Origin: Muriicola marianensis
GTDB taxonomy: Bacteria > Bacteroidota > Bacteroidia > Flavobacteriales > Flavobacteriaceae
Assembly: GCF_014638095.1 (NCBI RefSeq)
Contig: NZ_BMFH01000001.1
Location: forward strand, 1,000,824 to 1,064,823
Length of the DNA: 64,000 nt
Reading direction: 5' to 3'
Shown: positions 1-8,699 of the stretch, in pieces
How the letters are laid out: the number at the start of each line of letters is the position of its first letter
Position numbering within the stretch: the first letter of the stretch is position 1
Position numbers and translations under genes: made by a program
Notes under the pieces: generated by a model
What the model was told of the DNA's origin: nothing
Seen by the model: the letters and a program-made list of their open reading frames with translations, nothing else
Databases searched by the model: none

Positions 1-373
1 GGAATACGAGGAGCTGTTCAGGGCAAATGGCCTGCTGAATATCTTCCTCATCACCCCGCAAACTGGGGAAGATCGTATCCGTAAGATCGACCGGGGATCT
101 GAAGGGTTTATCTACATGGTCAGTTCTGCCAGTACCACCGGGGCCAGGGAAGGATTCGGGGAAGAACAGAAGGCCTATTTTGAACGGATCCATGCCATGG
201 GTTTGAAGAACCCCTGTATCGTCGGTTTCGGAATCAGCAATGCGGCCACTTTTTCCCAGGCCACCCACCTTGCCAAAGGAGCCATCATCGGCTCTGCCTT
301 TATCAAGATGCTTACCAGGGAAGGAAAGGCAGGAATTGCCAATTTTATCCGATCCATCAGACCCGGGACCTGA
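1..373 (+). CDS. trpA: Tryptophan synthase alpha chain, C-terminal part (5' end outside window)
   Basis: The open frame is already running at base 2 and ends at TGA 371-373, so only about the last 123 residues are present. The visible part carries the alpha-subunit signatures GFIYMVSSASTTGAR, NPCIVGFGIS and the Gly-rich phosphate-binding stretch GAIIGSAFIK. TrpA cleaves indole-3-glycerol phosphate to indole and glyceraldehyde 3-phosphate in the cytoplasm and passes indole to TrpB. It is presumably the last gene of a trp operon lying to the left, since the next gene starts 67 bases on and encodes an unrelated secreted peptidase. The frame is intact. Confidence 0.95.
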   Translation, partial: EYEELFRANGLLNIFLITPQTGEDRIRKIDRGSEGFIYMVSSASTTGAREGFGEEQKAYFERIHAMGLKNPCIVGFGISNAATFSQATHLAKGAIIGSAFIKMLTREGKAGIANFIRSIRPGT

Positions 374-440
374 ATTGTAAGGGAAAAGTGCTTGTGGAAA
401 AGGAGCAAAAATGTACTTTTAAAGGCTAAATCACGAATAC

Positions 441-1937
441 ATGAAACGATCGTTTGGAATCCTTTTATGCCTGTTTTTAGGGTTGACGGGGCGCTCACAG
501 GATGAAGCTGCACTAAAGTCGCAGGTACGTCACGCCATTGACGAACTGGTACAGTTCGTTTCTATCCCCAACGATGCCCTCGACGCTGCGGATATCAACC
601 GAAATATCAGTTGGCTAACCCGGGAGTTCAATGAAAGGGGGTTTAACACCTCAGTCCTCCCCACGGAAGGCAGGCCTCTTTTCTTTGCAGCCCTTCCTAT
701 GGAAGACGATAAACCCACCGTTCTTCTTTACATGCATTTTGACGGGCAATCGGTGGATCCATCCAAATGGGATCAGAGCAATCCTTACAAGGTGGTCTTA
801 AAAGCACCGGAAAACGGTGAGTTTACAGAAAAGTCCTTTGATGAACTGAATGATGATATAAACTACGACTGGCGGCTCTTTGGCAGGTCAACTTCCGATG
901 ACAAGGGTCCGATAGTGATGTTCCTGAATGCAATCGACCTGTTGAAGAAAGAGAACAAGAACATCCCCTTCAACATTAAGGTCATCCTCGACGGAGAAGA
1001 AGAAAAGAGCAGCAAGCCCCTTCCAAAGGCGGTAAGGGAATACAGGGAGCTCCTGGCGGCAGATTTCCTTATGATCAACGACGGGCCGGTGCACGGCTCT
1101 GGCCTGCCCACGGTAGTTTACGGTTGCAGGGGAATCACTTCTCTGAGTATCACTACCTACGGGCCGGAATATCCTCAGCACAGTGGGCACTACGGAAACT
1201 ATGCCCCCAATCCGGGGCTGCAGCTGGCCCAGCTGCTGGCTGGGATGAAAGACGAGCAGGGCCGCGTCACCGTGCCCGGGTTCTATGACGGTATTACGAT
1301 GGATGAGGCTACTCTGCAGGTTTTGAAAAGCGTACCGGAAGACAGTGAGAAGATCAATGAATATTTAGGGATCAACACCCCGGACAGGGTGGGACAATTC
1401 TACCAGGAATCCCTCCAGTATCCTTCCCTGAACATCCGTGGCTTGGGATCGGCCTGGATAGGAGAAAAGGCCCGGACCATTGTACCTGCTACAGCCACCG
1501 CTGAACTGGATATCAGGCTGGTCCCCGAATCGGATGGTAACAGGCTTAAAAAGCTGGTTCGAACTTACGTCGAGGGACAGGGGTATCACGTGATCGATTC
1601 CATCCCATCCAGAGAGGAAAGGCTGACACATCCCCGCATCGCGACGCTCAGGGAAGGTTCTGTCACGGACGCCTTCAGGACTGACCTGGACAATGCCTAC
1701 GGGAATTTTATTGTAAAGACGATGGGAAGTGCCTTCGGGGAACCGGTAGTGCAGATCAGGATCATGGGGGGAACGGTGCCCATTGCACCCTTTATCAATG
1801 AGCTCAAAATCCCGGCCTTTATCGTGCCTATGGTCAACCCGGACAACAACCAGCACAGTCCCAATGAGAACCTGAGGATTGGTCAGATCGACTATGGGAT
1901 CAGGGTATTCTACCACTTGCTGAGCAATCAGATGTAA
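441..1937 (+). CDS. Secreted M20-family metallopeptidase
   Basis: 498 residues with an N-terminal signal peptide (about residues 1-19, ending GRSQ), so probably periplasmic or surface-exposed. M20 (ArgE/DapE/carnosinase-like) signatures are in order: H99 and D101 in MHFDGQ, the bridging aspartate near D153 in GRSTSDDKG, the catalytic/metal pair E186-E187 in DGEEE, a dimerisation domain in the middle, and the late metal histidine near H472 in NNQHSP. These indicate a two-zinc exopeptidase or amidohydrolase; the substrate cannot be read from sequence. It is a single gene between trpA and the convergent ppc. Length is normal for the dipeptidase-like subgroup. Confidence 0.88.
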   Translation: MKRSFGILLCLFLGLTGRSQDEAALKSQVRHAIDELVQFVSIPNDALDAADINRNISWLTREFNERGFNTSVLPTEGRPLFFAALPMEDDKPTVLLYMHFDGQSVDPSKWDQSNPYKVVLKAPENGEFTEKSFDELNDDINYDWRLFGRSTSDDKGPIVMFLNAIDLLKKENKNIPFNIKVILDGEEEKSSKPLPKAVREYRELLAADFLMINDGPVHGSGLPTVVYGCRGITSLSITTYGPEYPQHSGHYGNYAPNPGLQLAQLLAGMKDEQGRVTVPGFYDGITMDEATLQVLKSVPEDSEKINEYLGINTPDRVGQFYQESLQYPSLNIRGLGSAWIGEKARTIVPATATAELDIRLVPESDGNRLKKLVRTYVEGQGYHVIDSIPSREERLTHPRIATLREGSVTDAFRTDLDNAYGNFIVKTMGSAFGEPVVQIRIMGGTVPIAPFINELKIPAFIVPMVNPDNNQHSPNENLRIGQIDYGIRVFYHLLSNQM

Positions 1938-1988
1938 CCCTGAGGAAGCTCATATAAACAGAACTAAGTTGCGGCTGTTTACAATCCT

Positions 1989-4538
1989 TTAGGCCGAATT
2001 CCTGCTCGCGTTGATATTGCCATAAAGCGAACGCGTCACGATCTTTTCATAGACCTCTTTATAGGCGTCCTCCCCTTCCCCTATCCTCGCCAGGGCGTAC
2101 TGCTGAATGACCAGGAGGGGTAAGACGATGTTTTCCCGGATCTTCACAGATTCCCGGGATATGGATTCGTTTTCCATCAGGATCTTAAATCCGCTGATCT
2201 TTAGCAGCATGCGCTTGGAGAGTTCAAACTCCTCGTGCAAGAGTTCCCAGAATTCCCCGAATTCGGGATCGTCCTTCATATAGGCGGTAAGTTCAAAATA
2301 GCATTTAGACAAGGCCATCATACTGTTGAGCATCAGCGCCTCAAAAAATGGGACTTCCCGGTACAACTTTTTAAGGTCCTTCAGTTTTCCTTTTTCAACC
2401 AGCGTATTCAAGGCCGTACCAATTCCGTAATAGCCAGGGACATTTTGTTTGAGCTGGCTCCAGGAGCCCACAAAGGAAATGGCGCGAAGATCCGTGAGTT
2501 CGAGCTTGGCCTTTTGCCCTCTTTTCCCCGGCCGGCTTCCGATATTTGCCCTGGTATAGTATTTCAGCGTGCTCTTGTGCTCCAGGTAAGGGATGAACTT
2601 GGGGTGCTGTTTCAGAGCGTCGTATTTCTCAAAACTCAATCGTGAAAGCTCCTCCATCAATTTACGGGAAGAGGCAGTGATCACGTTTTCCTTACCGAAT
2701 AGGTTGTTAGACAGTCCGGCCGTGAGGAGCTGTTCCGAGTTGTGGATAAACTGCTCCTTGGTGCCGTAGGTACTGGTAATGGTCTGCCCCTGTATGGTCA
2801 GCTGTATCTCATTGTTGGCGATCTCCCGGGTCTGGGCTGCATAAAACCTGTGGGTTTTACCACCTCCCCTTGCAGGCGGTCCTCCCCTGCCGTCGAAAAA
2901 GATGGCCTTATACCCGTGTTTTGAGCACACTTTTGAAAGCGTTTCCTTGGTCTTGAAGATCGACCAGTTGGCCCGCAGATAACCTCCATCCTTGGTCCCG
3001 TCAGAGAAGCCCAGCATCATGGTCTGTTTCAGATCCCTTCTTTTCAGGTGAGCTTTGTACTCCGGGAGGGAAAAGAGGGTGGTCATGATCTTTTCGGACC
3101 GGTCCATTCCCTTCATGGTCTCGAAAAGGGGCACAATATCAAAGCTTATATCCTCCGGCTTATATCCGCACCAGCGGAAGAGGGCATATACAAAAAGGAC
3201 GGAAAAGATGTCCTCGGAATTACTGATGATGTATCGGTTGCAGCCCTCATCACCATTTTTCTCTTTGATGGCGCTAAGCTGTTTGATGTTTTTAATGGTG
3301 TCCCTGTGGATCTCATCCTCAAAGTCGGCCTCGTTCAGGGCGATTTGCTCTTTAAGCAGGATTCTGGTGAGTTCCTTCTCCGTCAATTCCGACAGGGAGG
3401 ATGAGATCTTGCCTGCCTTGAACAGGGCTTTTTCCACCAGCTGGTAGTGTTTGCTGTGGTCCTGCCTGATATCGAGTATGGCGAAATGTGTCCTGAAGAT
3501 CTTCACCTTATCGATCAGCTTCTCCAGATCATTCCCGTAGAGATTCTTGTATTGGGTCCTGATGGTCTCCTGAATCTCTTCCAGGGGGGTGATGATCTCC
3601 TCAAAACTCAGCGCCTTTTCCAGGTCGAACATAGCCACATAAAGCTTGTCGAGCAGGGCGTTCAGGGGTTCATTCACTCCTTTGAAGGTGAGTTTTTTGC
3701 GCAGCGCTTTCAACTCATTGTAATAACACTTCATCAGGGTCACGCGGAGTTCATCGGCCACGCTGCGGGTGATCTCTGCGGTTACATAGGGGTTCCCGTC
3801 CCGGTCACCACCGGGCCAGAATCCCAGTTTCAGGATGTTGTAATTCTCAAATTTTTCCTGGCGGACATGGCGCTTTATATGGGAATACAGATCTCCCACA
3901 GCATCGTAATAGATATGTCTGAGGATATAGATTATATTCCTGGCCTCCTCAAGGGGGGTGGGTTTTTTAGCGTTGATCAAAGAGGTAAGTCCCAGCTGCT
4001 GCAAGACCAGGTCGATGTCATTGATCTTGTCATCCAGGATCAGCCTTCTCAGCTCGTCTATAATATCCAGAACGGCCGGGGTATAGAATTGCGTGGGATG
4101 CGCGGTAAGTACGATACGGGCACTGAAATTCTCCAGTTGTCGCGAAATGGTTTTCCAGTTCCTGGATGTATCGACCATCTGGAAATAATCCCTGATCGTC
4201 CTGGAGGTACTGAATTCCTGTAGTCTTGGGAATGCGGCATCCTCCACGCTGTCATACAGGACTACCTGACGTTCCACGTACTGTATGATCTTGAACATGA
4301 AGTCGATCCGCTCCTGTTCTGTGGGAAGTTGAGCATAATATTCGAAGAAATGGTCCATGATCTCCCGGGGATTTCTGCCCGAGCTCAATCCCTGCTGGCA
4401 TTGCTGGAACAGAAGCGGGATCATCACCCCGATGTTCTCCATATTCTGATAGGGAAGGTTCAGGAACAGGCTGTTGTACACGTAGAACTTGTTGGTAACC
4501 AGTTTCTTGAACTCCTCTAAACGTTTTGTGTTTGGCAT
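1989..4538 (-). CDS. ppc: Phosphoenolpyruvate carboxylase
   Basis: 849 residues. It carboxylates PEP with bicarbonate to oxaloacetate, an anaplerotic reaction. Family motifs are clear: VLTAHPT with catalytic H147, GGDRDGNP, the KDGGYLRANW block and the mobile-loop motif GRGGPPARGGG. The C-terminus reads RNSA rather than the usual RNTG that closes over the active site; the Arg and Asn are kept, so I expect an active enzyme. The start is the ATG at 4538, since upstream sequence does not continue the homology. It is convergent with the M20 peptidase (51-base gap) and has no operon partner. Confidence 0.96.
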   Translation of the reverse strand: MPNTKRLEEFKKLVTNKFYVYNSLFLNLPYQNMENIGVMIPLLFQQCQQGLSSGRNPREIMDHFFEYYAQLPTEQERIDFMFKIIQYVERQVVLYDSVEDAAFPRLQEFSTSRTIRDYFQMVDTSRNWKTISRQLENFSARIVLTAHPTQFYTPAVLDIIDELRRLILDDKINDIDLVLQQLGLTSLINAKKPTPLEEARNIIYILRHIYYDAVGDLYSHIKRHVRQEKFENYNILKLGFWPGGDRDGNPYVTAEITRSVADELRVTLMKCYYNELKALRKKLTFKGVNEPLNALLDKLYVAMFDLEKALSFEEIITPLEEIQETIRTQYKNLYGNDLEKLIDKVKIFRTHFAILDIRQDHSKHYQLVEKALFKAGKISSSLSELTEKELTRILLKEQIALNEADFEDEIHRDTIKNIKQLSAIKEKNGDEGCNRYIISNSEDIFSVLFVYALFRWCGYKPEDISFDIVPLFETMKGMDRSEKIMTTLFSLPEYKAHLKRRDLKQTMMLGFSDGTKDGGYLRANWSIFKTKETLSKVCSKHGYKAIFFDGRGGPPARGGGKTHRFYAAQTREIANNEIQLTIQGQTITSTYGTKEQFIHNSEQLLTAGLSNNLFGKENVITASSRKLMEELSRLSFEKYDALKQHPKFIPYLEHKSTLKYYTRANIGSRPGKRGQKAKLELTDLRAISFVGSWSQLKQNVPGYYGIGTALNTLVEKGKLKDLKKLYREVPFFEALMLNSMMALSKCYFELTAYMKDDPEFGEFWELLHEEFELSKRMLLKISGFKILMENESISRESVKIRENIVLPLLVIQQYALARIGEGEDAYKEVYEKIVTRSLYGNINASRNSA

Positions 4539-4770
4539 ATTGGTTTGCTGTTAATCGATCAACCCTCATTTTTCATGAGGATATCACCCGGTAAAGGTCC
4601 GCATTTATCTGTTTGGAGGCGGCCCTAATCGAGCTAAATAACAAAATAACGCATCCTGACAACAAAACCAACAGCCTTCACAACACAAATTATTTTTCTC
4701 TCCTATCCTGTTCTATATTGCAGGTGTAAATCAAGAAAACAAATTTTCATTTTCACATAGTGTTCTCGTG

Positions 4771-4808
4771 AAAGGGCCCTGTTCAAAAAGCAGGGCTCTT
4801 TTTTTTTC
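4771..4808 (+). terminator. Strong intrinsic terminator with no + strand gene upstream
   Basis: A GC-rich stem (GGGCCCTG at 4774-4781 against CAGGGCTC at 4791-4798, loop of 9) is extended by A-U pairs and followed by nine T residues to 4807. The T tract faces rightward and touches the stop codon of the leftward UDG-like gene. The only sequence that could be transcribed into it is the 230-base gap after the divergent ppc start, which holds no convincing ORF. Confidence 0.8.
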
Positions 4809-5466
4809 AGAAAAAGGGTCGGTACTGCATCACCCTGAAATCGATGGTGGTGAATGTCGGATCCTGTGCTTTTCTTTCCTTGTAAGCCGTCATACTGCCT
4901 AGAGCCCGGTTGGCTGAGCCGGATGGAGCTGTAAGGGAAACGGTCCTCAGGGTTCTGTCTTGTTTCCCGAGTTTAAATTCATGGATCCTCGGAACTTCCT
5001 TGACAATTGGCTTAAGAGCTATTCCATGGGCCTTCAAATGTTTCCGGAAGAGATATTCAGGACCGTTGAGACTGTTCCCTCCTGTAAAGAGTATCGTCCT
5101 GATACGGGTGTATTCCTCAAGGTATTCAATCATATCCCGAAGCTCAATGTCTTTCATCCCCAGGTCGGAAGCGTCTATCTTGTCCCGCCTTGCCCTGGCT
5201 ACCACATCGCATATGGCGATCTTTCGGTCTCTTAAAAACCGCTTGCGTTCTTCAACGGCCTTCTCAGTGGTCTCGAAGGTAAGGCCCAGATCGAAGATCC
5301 GGTCGAGGATGGGCCAGAGCTGCCCGTCCCTGCTGCCATAGCAAAAGTCCACATCTCCAGGCAATAATGCCCCCGTAGTAAATCTGGGTGGAGGCAGCGT
5401 CCCCACAATTAACTTGGTGGCCTCGGGAAAGAGGAAGGGCGGATACGGATGCGTATGCAAAAACAA
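4807..5466 (-). CDS. Uracil-DNA glycosylase superfamily protein
   Basis: About 219 residues. The N-terminal VGTLPPPRF followed by DFCYGSRDGQLWPIL resembles motif 1 plus the aromatic uracil-pocket segment of UDG-superfamily proteins, and the C-terminal SLTAPSGSANRA resembles the DNA-intercalation motif (SPSSAN type). AICDVV and TGGNS fit the central beta strands. Likely role: removal of damaged or mismatched bases, or an as yet unassigned nucleic-acid function in the cytoplasm. No ATG is available: after the in-frame stop upstream the first usable codons are TTG at 5466 and TTG at 5460, so it probably starts at TTG. It ends at the T tract of a convergent terminator. Confidence 0.7.
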   Translation of the reverse strand: MFLHTHPYPPFLFPEATKLIVGTLPPPRFTTGALLPGDVDFCYGSRDGQLWPILDRIFDLGLTFETTEKAVEERKRFLRDRKIAICDVVARARRDKIDASDLGMKDIELRDMIEYLEEYTRIRTILFTGGNSLNGPEYLFRKHLKAHGIALKPIVKEVPRIHEFKLGKQDRTLRTVSLTAPSGSANRALGSMTAYKERKAQDPTFTTIDFRVMQYRPFF

Positions 5467-5579
5467 GGCAGGGATTTTGAACGGGAAAGGTACTCTTTAT
5501 CCTTTACCTGTTCAAGTAGAATTCCTTCTGAACTTGTCCTTTAAGCCCGCATTGCTTATCTTAAAGAAAACTTTTTACC

Positions 5580-5708
5580 ATGGGAAAAGGAGATAAAAGC
5601 AGTAAGCGAGGAAAGATCGCCAATAAGTCCTACGGCGTAAGAAGGCGCAGAAAAATCAAGAAGCGGCCGACGGTTGAGGAAAAGGTCAGCATCAAAGGGA
5701 AGACCTAG
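5580..5708 (+). CDS. 30S ribosomal protein THX
   Basis: A 42-residue, extremely basic protein beginning MGKGDKSSKRGK and containing GVRRRRKIKKR. This matches the bacteroidotal THX family, in which a short basic peptide sits in the head of the 30S subunit and stabilises 16S rRNA. It stands alone on the + strand between two leftward genes. Its TAG stop shares the palindrome CTAG (5705-5708) with the stop of the convergent lipoprotein gene. Confidence 0.85.
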   Translation: MGKGDKSSKRGKIANKSYGVRRRRKIKKRPTVEEKVSIKGKT

Positions 5709-6070
5709 TCGATCACAAATTCCAGGGTCACCTCCCCTTCCTCCGTAATGTTGAGGTCATACGTATAGAGGCCGATGGGTAATTCTTCCTCCCCTACAAA
5801 GTCGATGGGCTGAAGCACAAAGGTCTCCTCCCCTGAGGTGATCTCGATGTAATTGTATCTATACGCCAATTCGTACTCCTGGTAATCCGAAAAAGCATCT
5901 GTTCCCACGTTCTCGTAGACGTGTTCTTCACTTTCCACCAAGACGCGGTCAAATATCCTGGAACTGGAATTCTTAATTCGGATGTTGACAGAGGTGAGAT
6001 CGTCGTCCCTGTCTGAACAGGAGACTGTCATGACTGCAAAAGTGACCAGTAGAAGGATTGCTTTTCTCAT
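5705..6070 (-). CDS. Small putative lipoprotein of unknown function
   Basis: 121 residues. The N-terminus is a lipoprotein signal ending in VSCSD, with the lipid-accepting Cys at about residue 18, so it is likely anchored in the outer or inner membrane. The rest is acidic and beta-rich (alternating V/I/Y with E/D), ending in LEFVID. I do not recognise a named family. It may share a leftward transcript with neighbours, but the 49-base gap to yaaA and the THX gene behind it suggest a single gene. The start is the ATG at 6070. Confidence 0.7.
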   Translation of the reverse strand: MRKAILLLVTFAVMTVSCSDRDDDLTSVNIRIKNSSSRIFDRVLVESEEHVYENVGTDAFSDYQEYELAYRYNYIEITSGEETFVLQPIDFVGEEELPIGLYTYDLNITEEGEVTLEFVID

Positions 6071-6119
6071 GGGGACGCGATATGATGTTTTATACTAAAA
6101 CGCAGACTTCCCCTAAATA

Positions 6120-6881
6120 TTACCGGACAAAGACGGGTTGGTTCTCTTTCAGGGTGTGCTCCCTGCTGAACTGGTAACCGTCTTCTGCAAATCCGCGAAT
6201 GTCATCCAGGGTGCTCGCCCCTGTCTCAAGGATGTACCTCACCATAGAACCCCTGGCCTTTTTGGCAAAGAAGCTGATCACTTTTAGTTTGTCATTCTTC
6301 CAATCCTTAAATACAGGTGTGATGATTTCGGCCTTTAGTTTCTTTGAATCCAAGGCTGAGAAATATTCATTGCTCGCCAGGTTCACCAGGATTTCCCCAT
6401 CTTCCATTTCCTCGTTCAAAGCCGAGGTAAGGGTGCCTTTCCAAAAGTCGTACAGATTTTTCTTCCGACCGATCTTCAGGCTCGTTCCCATTTCAAGGCG
6501 GTAGGGCTGGATCAGGTCGAGTGGCTTCAGGATCCCATAGAGCCCCGATAAGATACGAAGCTTATCCTGTGCGGCTGTGAGTTTATCCTCGGGCAGGGTA
6601 TAGGCATCCAGACCCACGTATACATCCCCGCTGAAGGCATACAGGGCCGGCCGGGCATTTTCAGGGGTAAAGGGAAGACTGAATTGCTGGTTGCGCTCCC
6701 AGTTGAGTTCTGCCAGTTGAGTGGAGATATCCATTAGGCTCATCAGGGCTTTGGGTTTTTTCCTGATCAGGACCTTATTTACCTTCTGAGTTTCCTCCAA
6801 AAAAGCGGGTATAGTGTATTTCTCTGTAGGCAATTTTGTATCAAAGTCGAGCGACTTCGCCGGTGATATCACGATCTTCAT
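6120..6881 (-). CDS. yaaA: Peroxide stress protein YaaA (DUF328)
   Basis: 253 residues from the ATG at 6881; a TTG three codons upstream is in frame but the family begins [13 protein letters not shown]. Family hallmarks include [44 protein letters not shown] and [10 protein letters not shown]. In other bacteria YaaA lowers intracellular free iron during hydrogen peroxide stress and binds DNA; a similar cytoplasmic role is inferred. It stands alone, with about 90 bases to the rluD stop on the right. Confidence 0.93.
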   Translation of the reverse strand: MKIVISPAKSLDFDTKLPTEKYTIPAFLEETQKVNKVLIRKKPKALMSLMDISTQLAELNWERNQQFSLPFTPENARPALYAFSGDVYVGLDAYTLPEDKLTAAQDKLRILSGLYGILKPLDLIQPYRLEMGTSLKIGRKKNLYDFWKGTLTSALNEEMEDGEILVNLASNEYFSALDSKKLKAEIITPVFKDWKNDKLKVISFFAKKARGSMVRYILETGASTLDDIRGFAEDGYQFSREHTLKENQPVFVR

Positions 6882-6974
6882 AACAGGCAATTTTAAGCGA
6901 AAATAGGAAGGAATCTTCCAATAAAGGAATCTCTTCCTTAGTTGTTTTCAATATTGATATTGAAGGGACTTATA

Positions 6975-8015
6975 CTATTGAGTGTGGCGCGCATACTGTC
7001 TCCATTTGTCTATGCAGGCGGCCATATCTTCCGGTATCTCGGAGTCGAATTGCATCCGTTTGCCGGTCACAGGATGGTCAAAACCGAGGGTCTTGGCGTG
7101 CAGGGCCTGCCGGGGCAGGATCTTAAAACAGTTCTCCACAAATTGTTTGTACTTGGTGAAGGTCGTCCCTTTCAGAATCTTTTCCCCTCCGTAACGTTCA
7201 TCGTTAAAGAGGGTGTGCCCGAGGTATTTCATATGTACCCGGATCTGGTGCGTGCGCCCGGTCTCCAGTTCGCAATTCACTAAAGTTACATATCCCAGCC
7301 GTTCCAAAACGCGATAGTGTGTAATGGCTTCCTTTCCCTGATCCCCTTCAGGAAAGACCTGCATTTGCAACCTGTTCTTGGGGTTTCTTCCGATATGCCC
7401 TTCTATGGTGCCTTCGTCCTCCTCTACGCTGCCCCAAACCAGGGCGACATACTGGCGGTCACTCGTCTTTTCGTAGAACTGCCTGGCCAGATGGGCCATG
7501 GCCTCATCCGTCTTGGCAATCACCAGAAGCCCCGAAGTATCCTTGTCAATCCTGTGCACCAGACCGGGTCTGCCGCTCGAATTCTCGGGAAGGTCTTTGA
7601 TGTGGTAAGCCAGGGCGTTCACCAGGGTACCGGAATAATTTCCATGACCCGGGTGAACAACCATCCCCGCGGGTTTATTTACAACCAGGAGCGCATCGTC
7701 CTCGTAGATGATATCCAGGGGTATATCCTCAGGGGTGAGGAGGAATTCGTAAGGGGGATGTTCAAAAAGCACCCGTACCTCGTCCCCTGCCTTCACGCGG
7801 TAGTTTTGTTTGACGACTTTGTTGTTGACCCAGATATTCCCTCCTTTGGCGGCTTGCTGTATCTTATTCCGGGTGGCGTTCTCGATAAAATTCATCAGGA
7901 ATTTGTCGACCCTCAGAGGTTCCTGTCCTTTCCCGGCGACAAATCGGTAGTGTTCAAAGAGGTCGTCTTCTCCCGGATCTGAAGCCGAATTGGGATCTGA
8001 AAACTTACTGGGCAT
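6975..8015 (-). CDS. rluD: 23S rRNA pseudouridine synthase, RluA/RluD family
   Basis: About 346 residues from the ATG at 8015; an upstream in-frame ATG at 8051 would lie deep inside the PASTA gene. An N-terminal S4 RNA-binding domain (RVDKFLMNFIE, GGNIWVNNKVV) precedes the catalytic domain with HRIDKDTSGLLV, whose aspartate after HRI is the nucleophile. RluD-type enzymes isomerise uridines in helix 69 of 23S rRNA. The start overlaps the end of the PASTA gene by 11 bases, so the two are co-transcribed and probably translationally coupled, a common flavobacterial pairing. Confidence 0.92.
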   Translation of the reverse strand: MPSKFSDPNSASDPGEDDLFEHYRFVAGKGQEPLRVDKFLMNFIENATRNKIQQAAKGGNIWVNNKVVKQNYRVKAGDEVRVLFEHPPYEFLLTPEDIPLDIIYEDDALLVVNKPAGMVVHPGHGNYSGTLVNALAYHIKDLPENSSGRPGLVHRIDKDTSGLLVIAKTDEAMAHLARQFYEKTSDRQYVALVWGSVEEDEGTIEGHIGRNPKNRLQMQVFPEGDQGKEAITHYRVLERLGYVTLVNCELETGRTHQIRVHMKYLGHTLFNDERYGGEKILKGTTFTKYKQFVENCFKILPRQALHAKTLGFDHPVTGKRMQFDSEIPEDMAACIDKWRQYARHTQ

Positions 8016-8592
8016 CGGCCTTGATCCTTGCCTGTCCGGGGATGTTCCCATTCCCGCAGATCAGTTCTATCTTGGAAGTCTTGGGGAGTTTGTCTCCCGG
8101 CTGTATGTTTTTGCCTTTAAACCTGGCGTAATACACCATGTCCTTCCCAAGTTCATTGATGTAGGTTACCCGTTCCACATCGAGCCCGACGGCACGCAAC
8201 ATAGAGGTGGCGTTCCTTTGGGTGACCTGCACAATATTGGGCACCGTGACCTCCTTATAACCAGAGGGGTTGATGGTCACGTAGATCTTCCTGTTCTCCT
8301 TCACAAAATTCCCGGCCGGAGGATTCTGCTCTATGACCGAAAATCGGGGATACTCCGGATCGTAATTGGCAGAGTCGAGCACTTCAAAACGAAGATTGGC
8401 CTTATCGATGGTTTCCCGCATCTCCATTACCGACATTCGTTTTACATCGGGAACCTCCACCAGTTCACCGTGGTTTGTGGAGACCTTCAGCCACTGCAAG
8501 GTGAGCCAGGAGATCACCAACAGGGCGACAAGGGCGAGGCCGAGGTTGATCAGGAAGGTCTTACTGCGGAGAAAACTTAAAAAATTCCTCAT
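8005..8592 (-). CDS. PASTA-domain membrane protein
   Basis: 195 residues from the ATG at 8592 (MRNFLSFLRSK). This start is chosen over 8691 because it puts a short basic N-terminus directly before the single transmembrane helix (about residues 13-33). The remainder is outside the membrane and contains two PASTA-type modules, one beginning VEVPDVKRMS and the next VTVPNIVQVT. PASTA domains bind peptidoglycan fragments; here there is no kinase or transpeptidase domain attached. It lies upstream of rluD and back to back with ddl, a cell-wall precursor gene, which fits an envelope role. Confidence 0.87.
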   Translation of the reverse strand: MRNFLSFLRSKTFLINLGLALVALLVISWLTLQWLKVSTNHGELVEVPDVKRMSVMEMRETIDKANLRFEVLDSANYDPEYPRFSVIEQNPPAGNFVKENRKIYVTINPSGYKEVTVPNIVQVTQRNATSMLRAVGLDVERVTYINELGKDMVYYARFKGKNIQPGDKLPKTSKIELICGNGNIPGQARIKADAQ

Positions 8593-8642
8593 AAAGTTTT
8601 GGGTAACGCCAGGCAAAGATAGGAAACGGAATGCTTTTTTCT

Positions 8643-8650
8643 TTACTTTG
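8643..8650 (+). promoter_or_regulatory. Candidate -7 element for ddl
   Basis: TTACTTTG differs by one base from the Bacteroidota consensus TAnnTTTG and sits 50 bases before the ddl start. No TTTG at the -33 spacing was found. Confidence 0.35.
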
Positions 8651-8699
8651 AGCGGGTTATAAGAACGGTTTACGGAATGCAAAACAACCAATCACCACT

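Noticed and set aside
1938..1988. A small AAACAG/CTGTTT inverted repeat between the M20 and ppc stops
   Set aside because: Only six pairs and no T tract, so not convincing as a terminator.
175..4569. Long opposite-strand ORFs over the M20 peptidase and ppc genes (up to 258 codons)
   Set aside because: They lie fully inside well supported genes, have no family features, and follow from GC-biased third positions.
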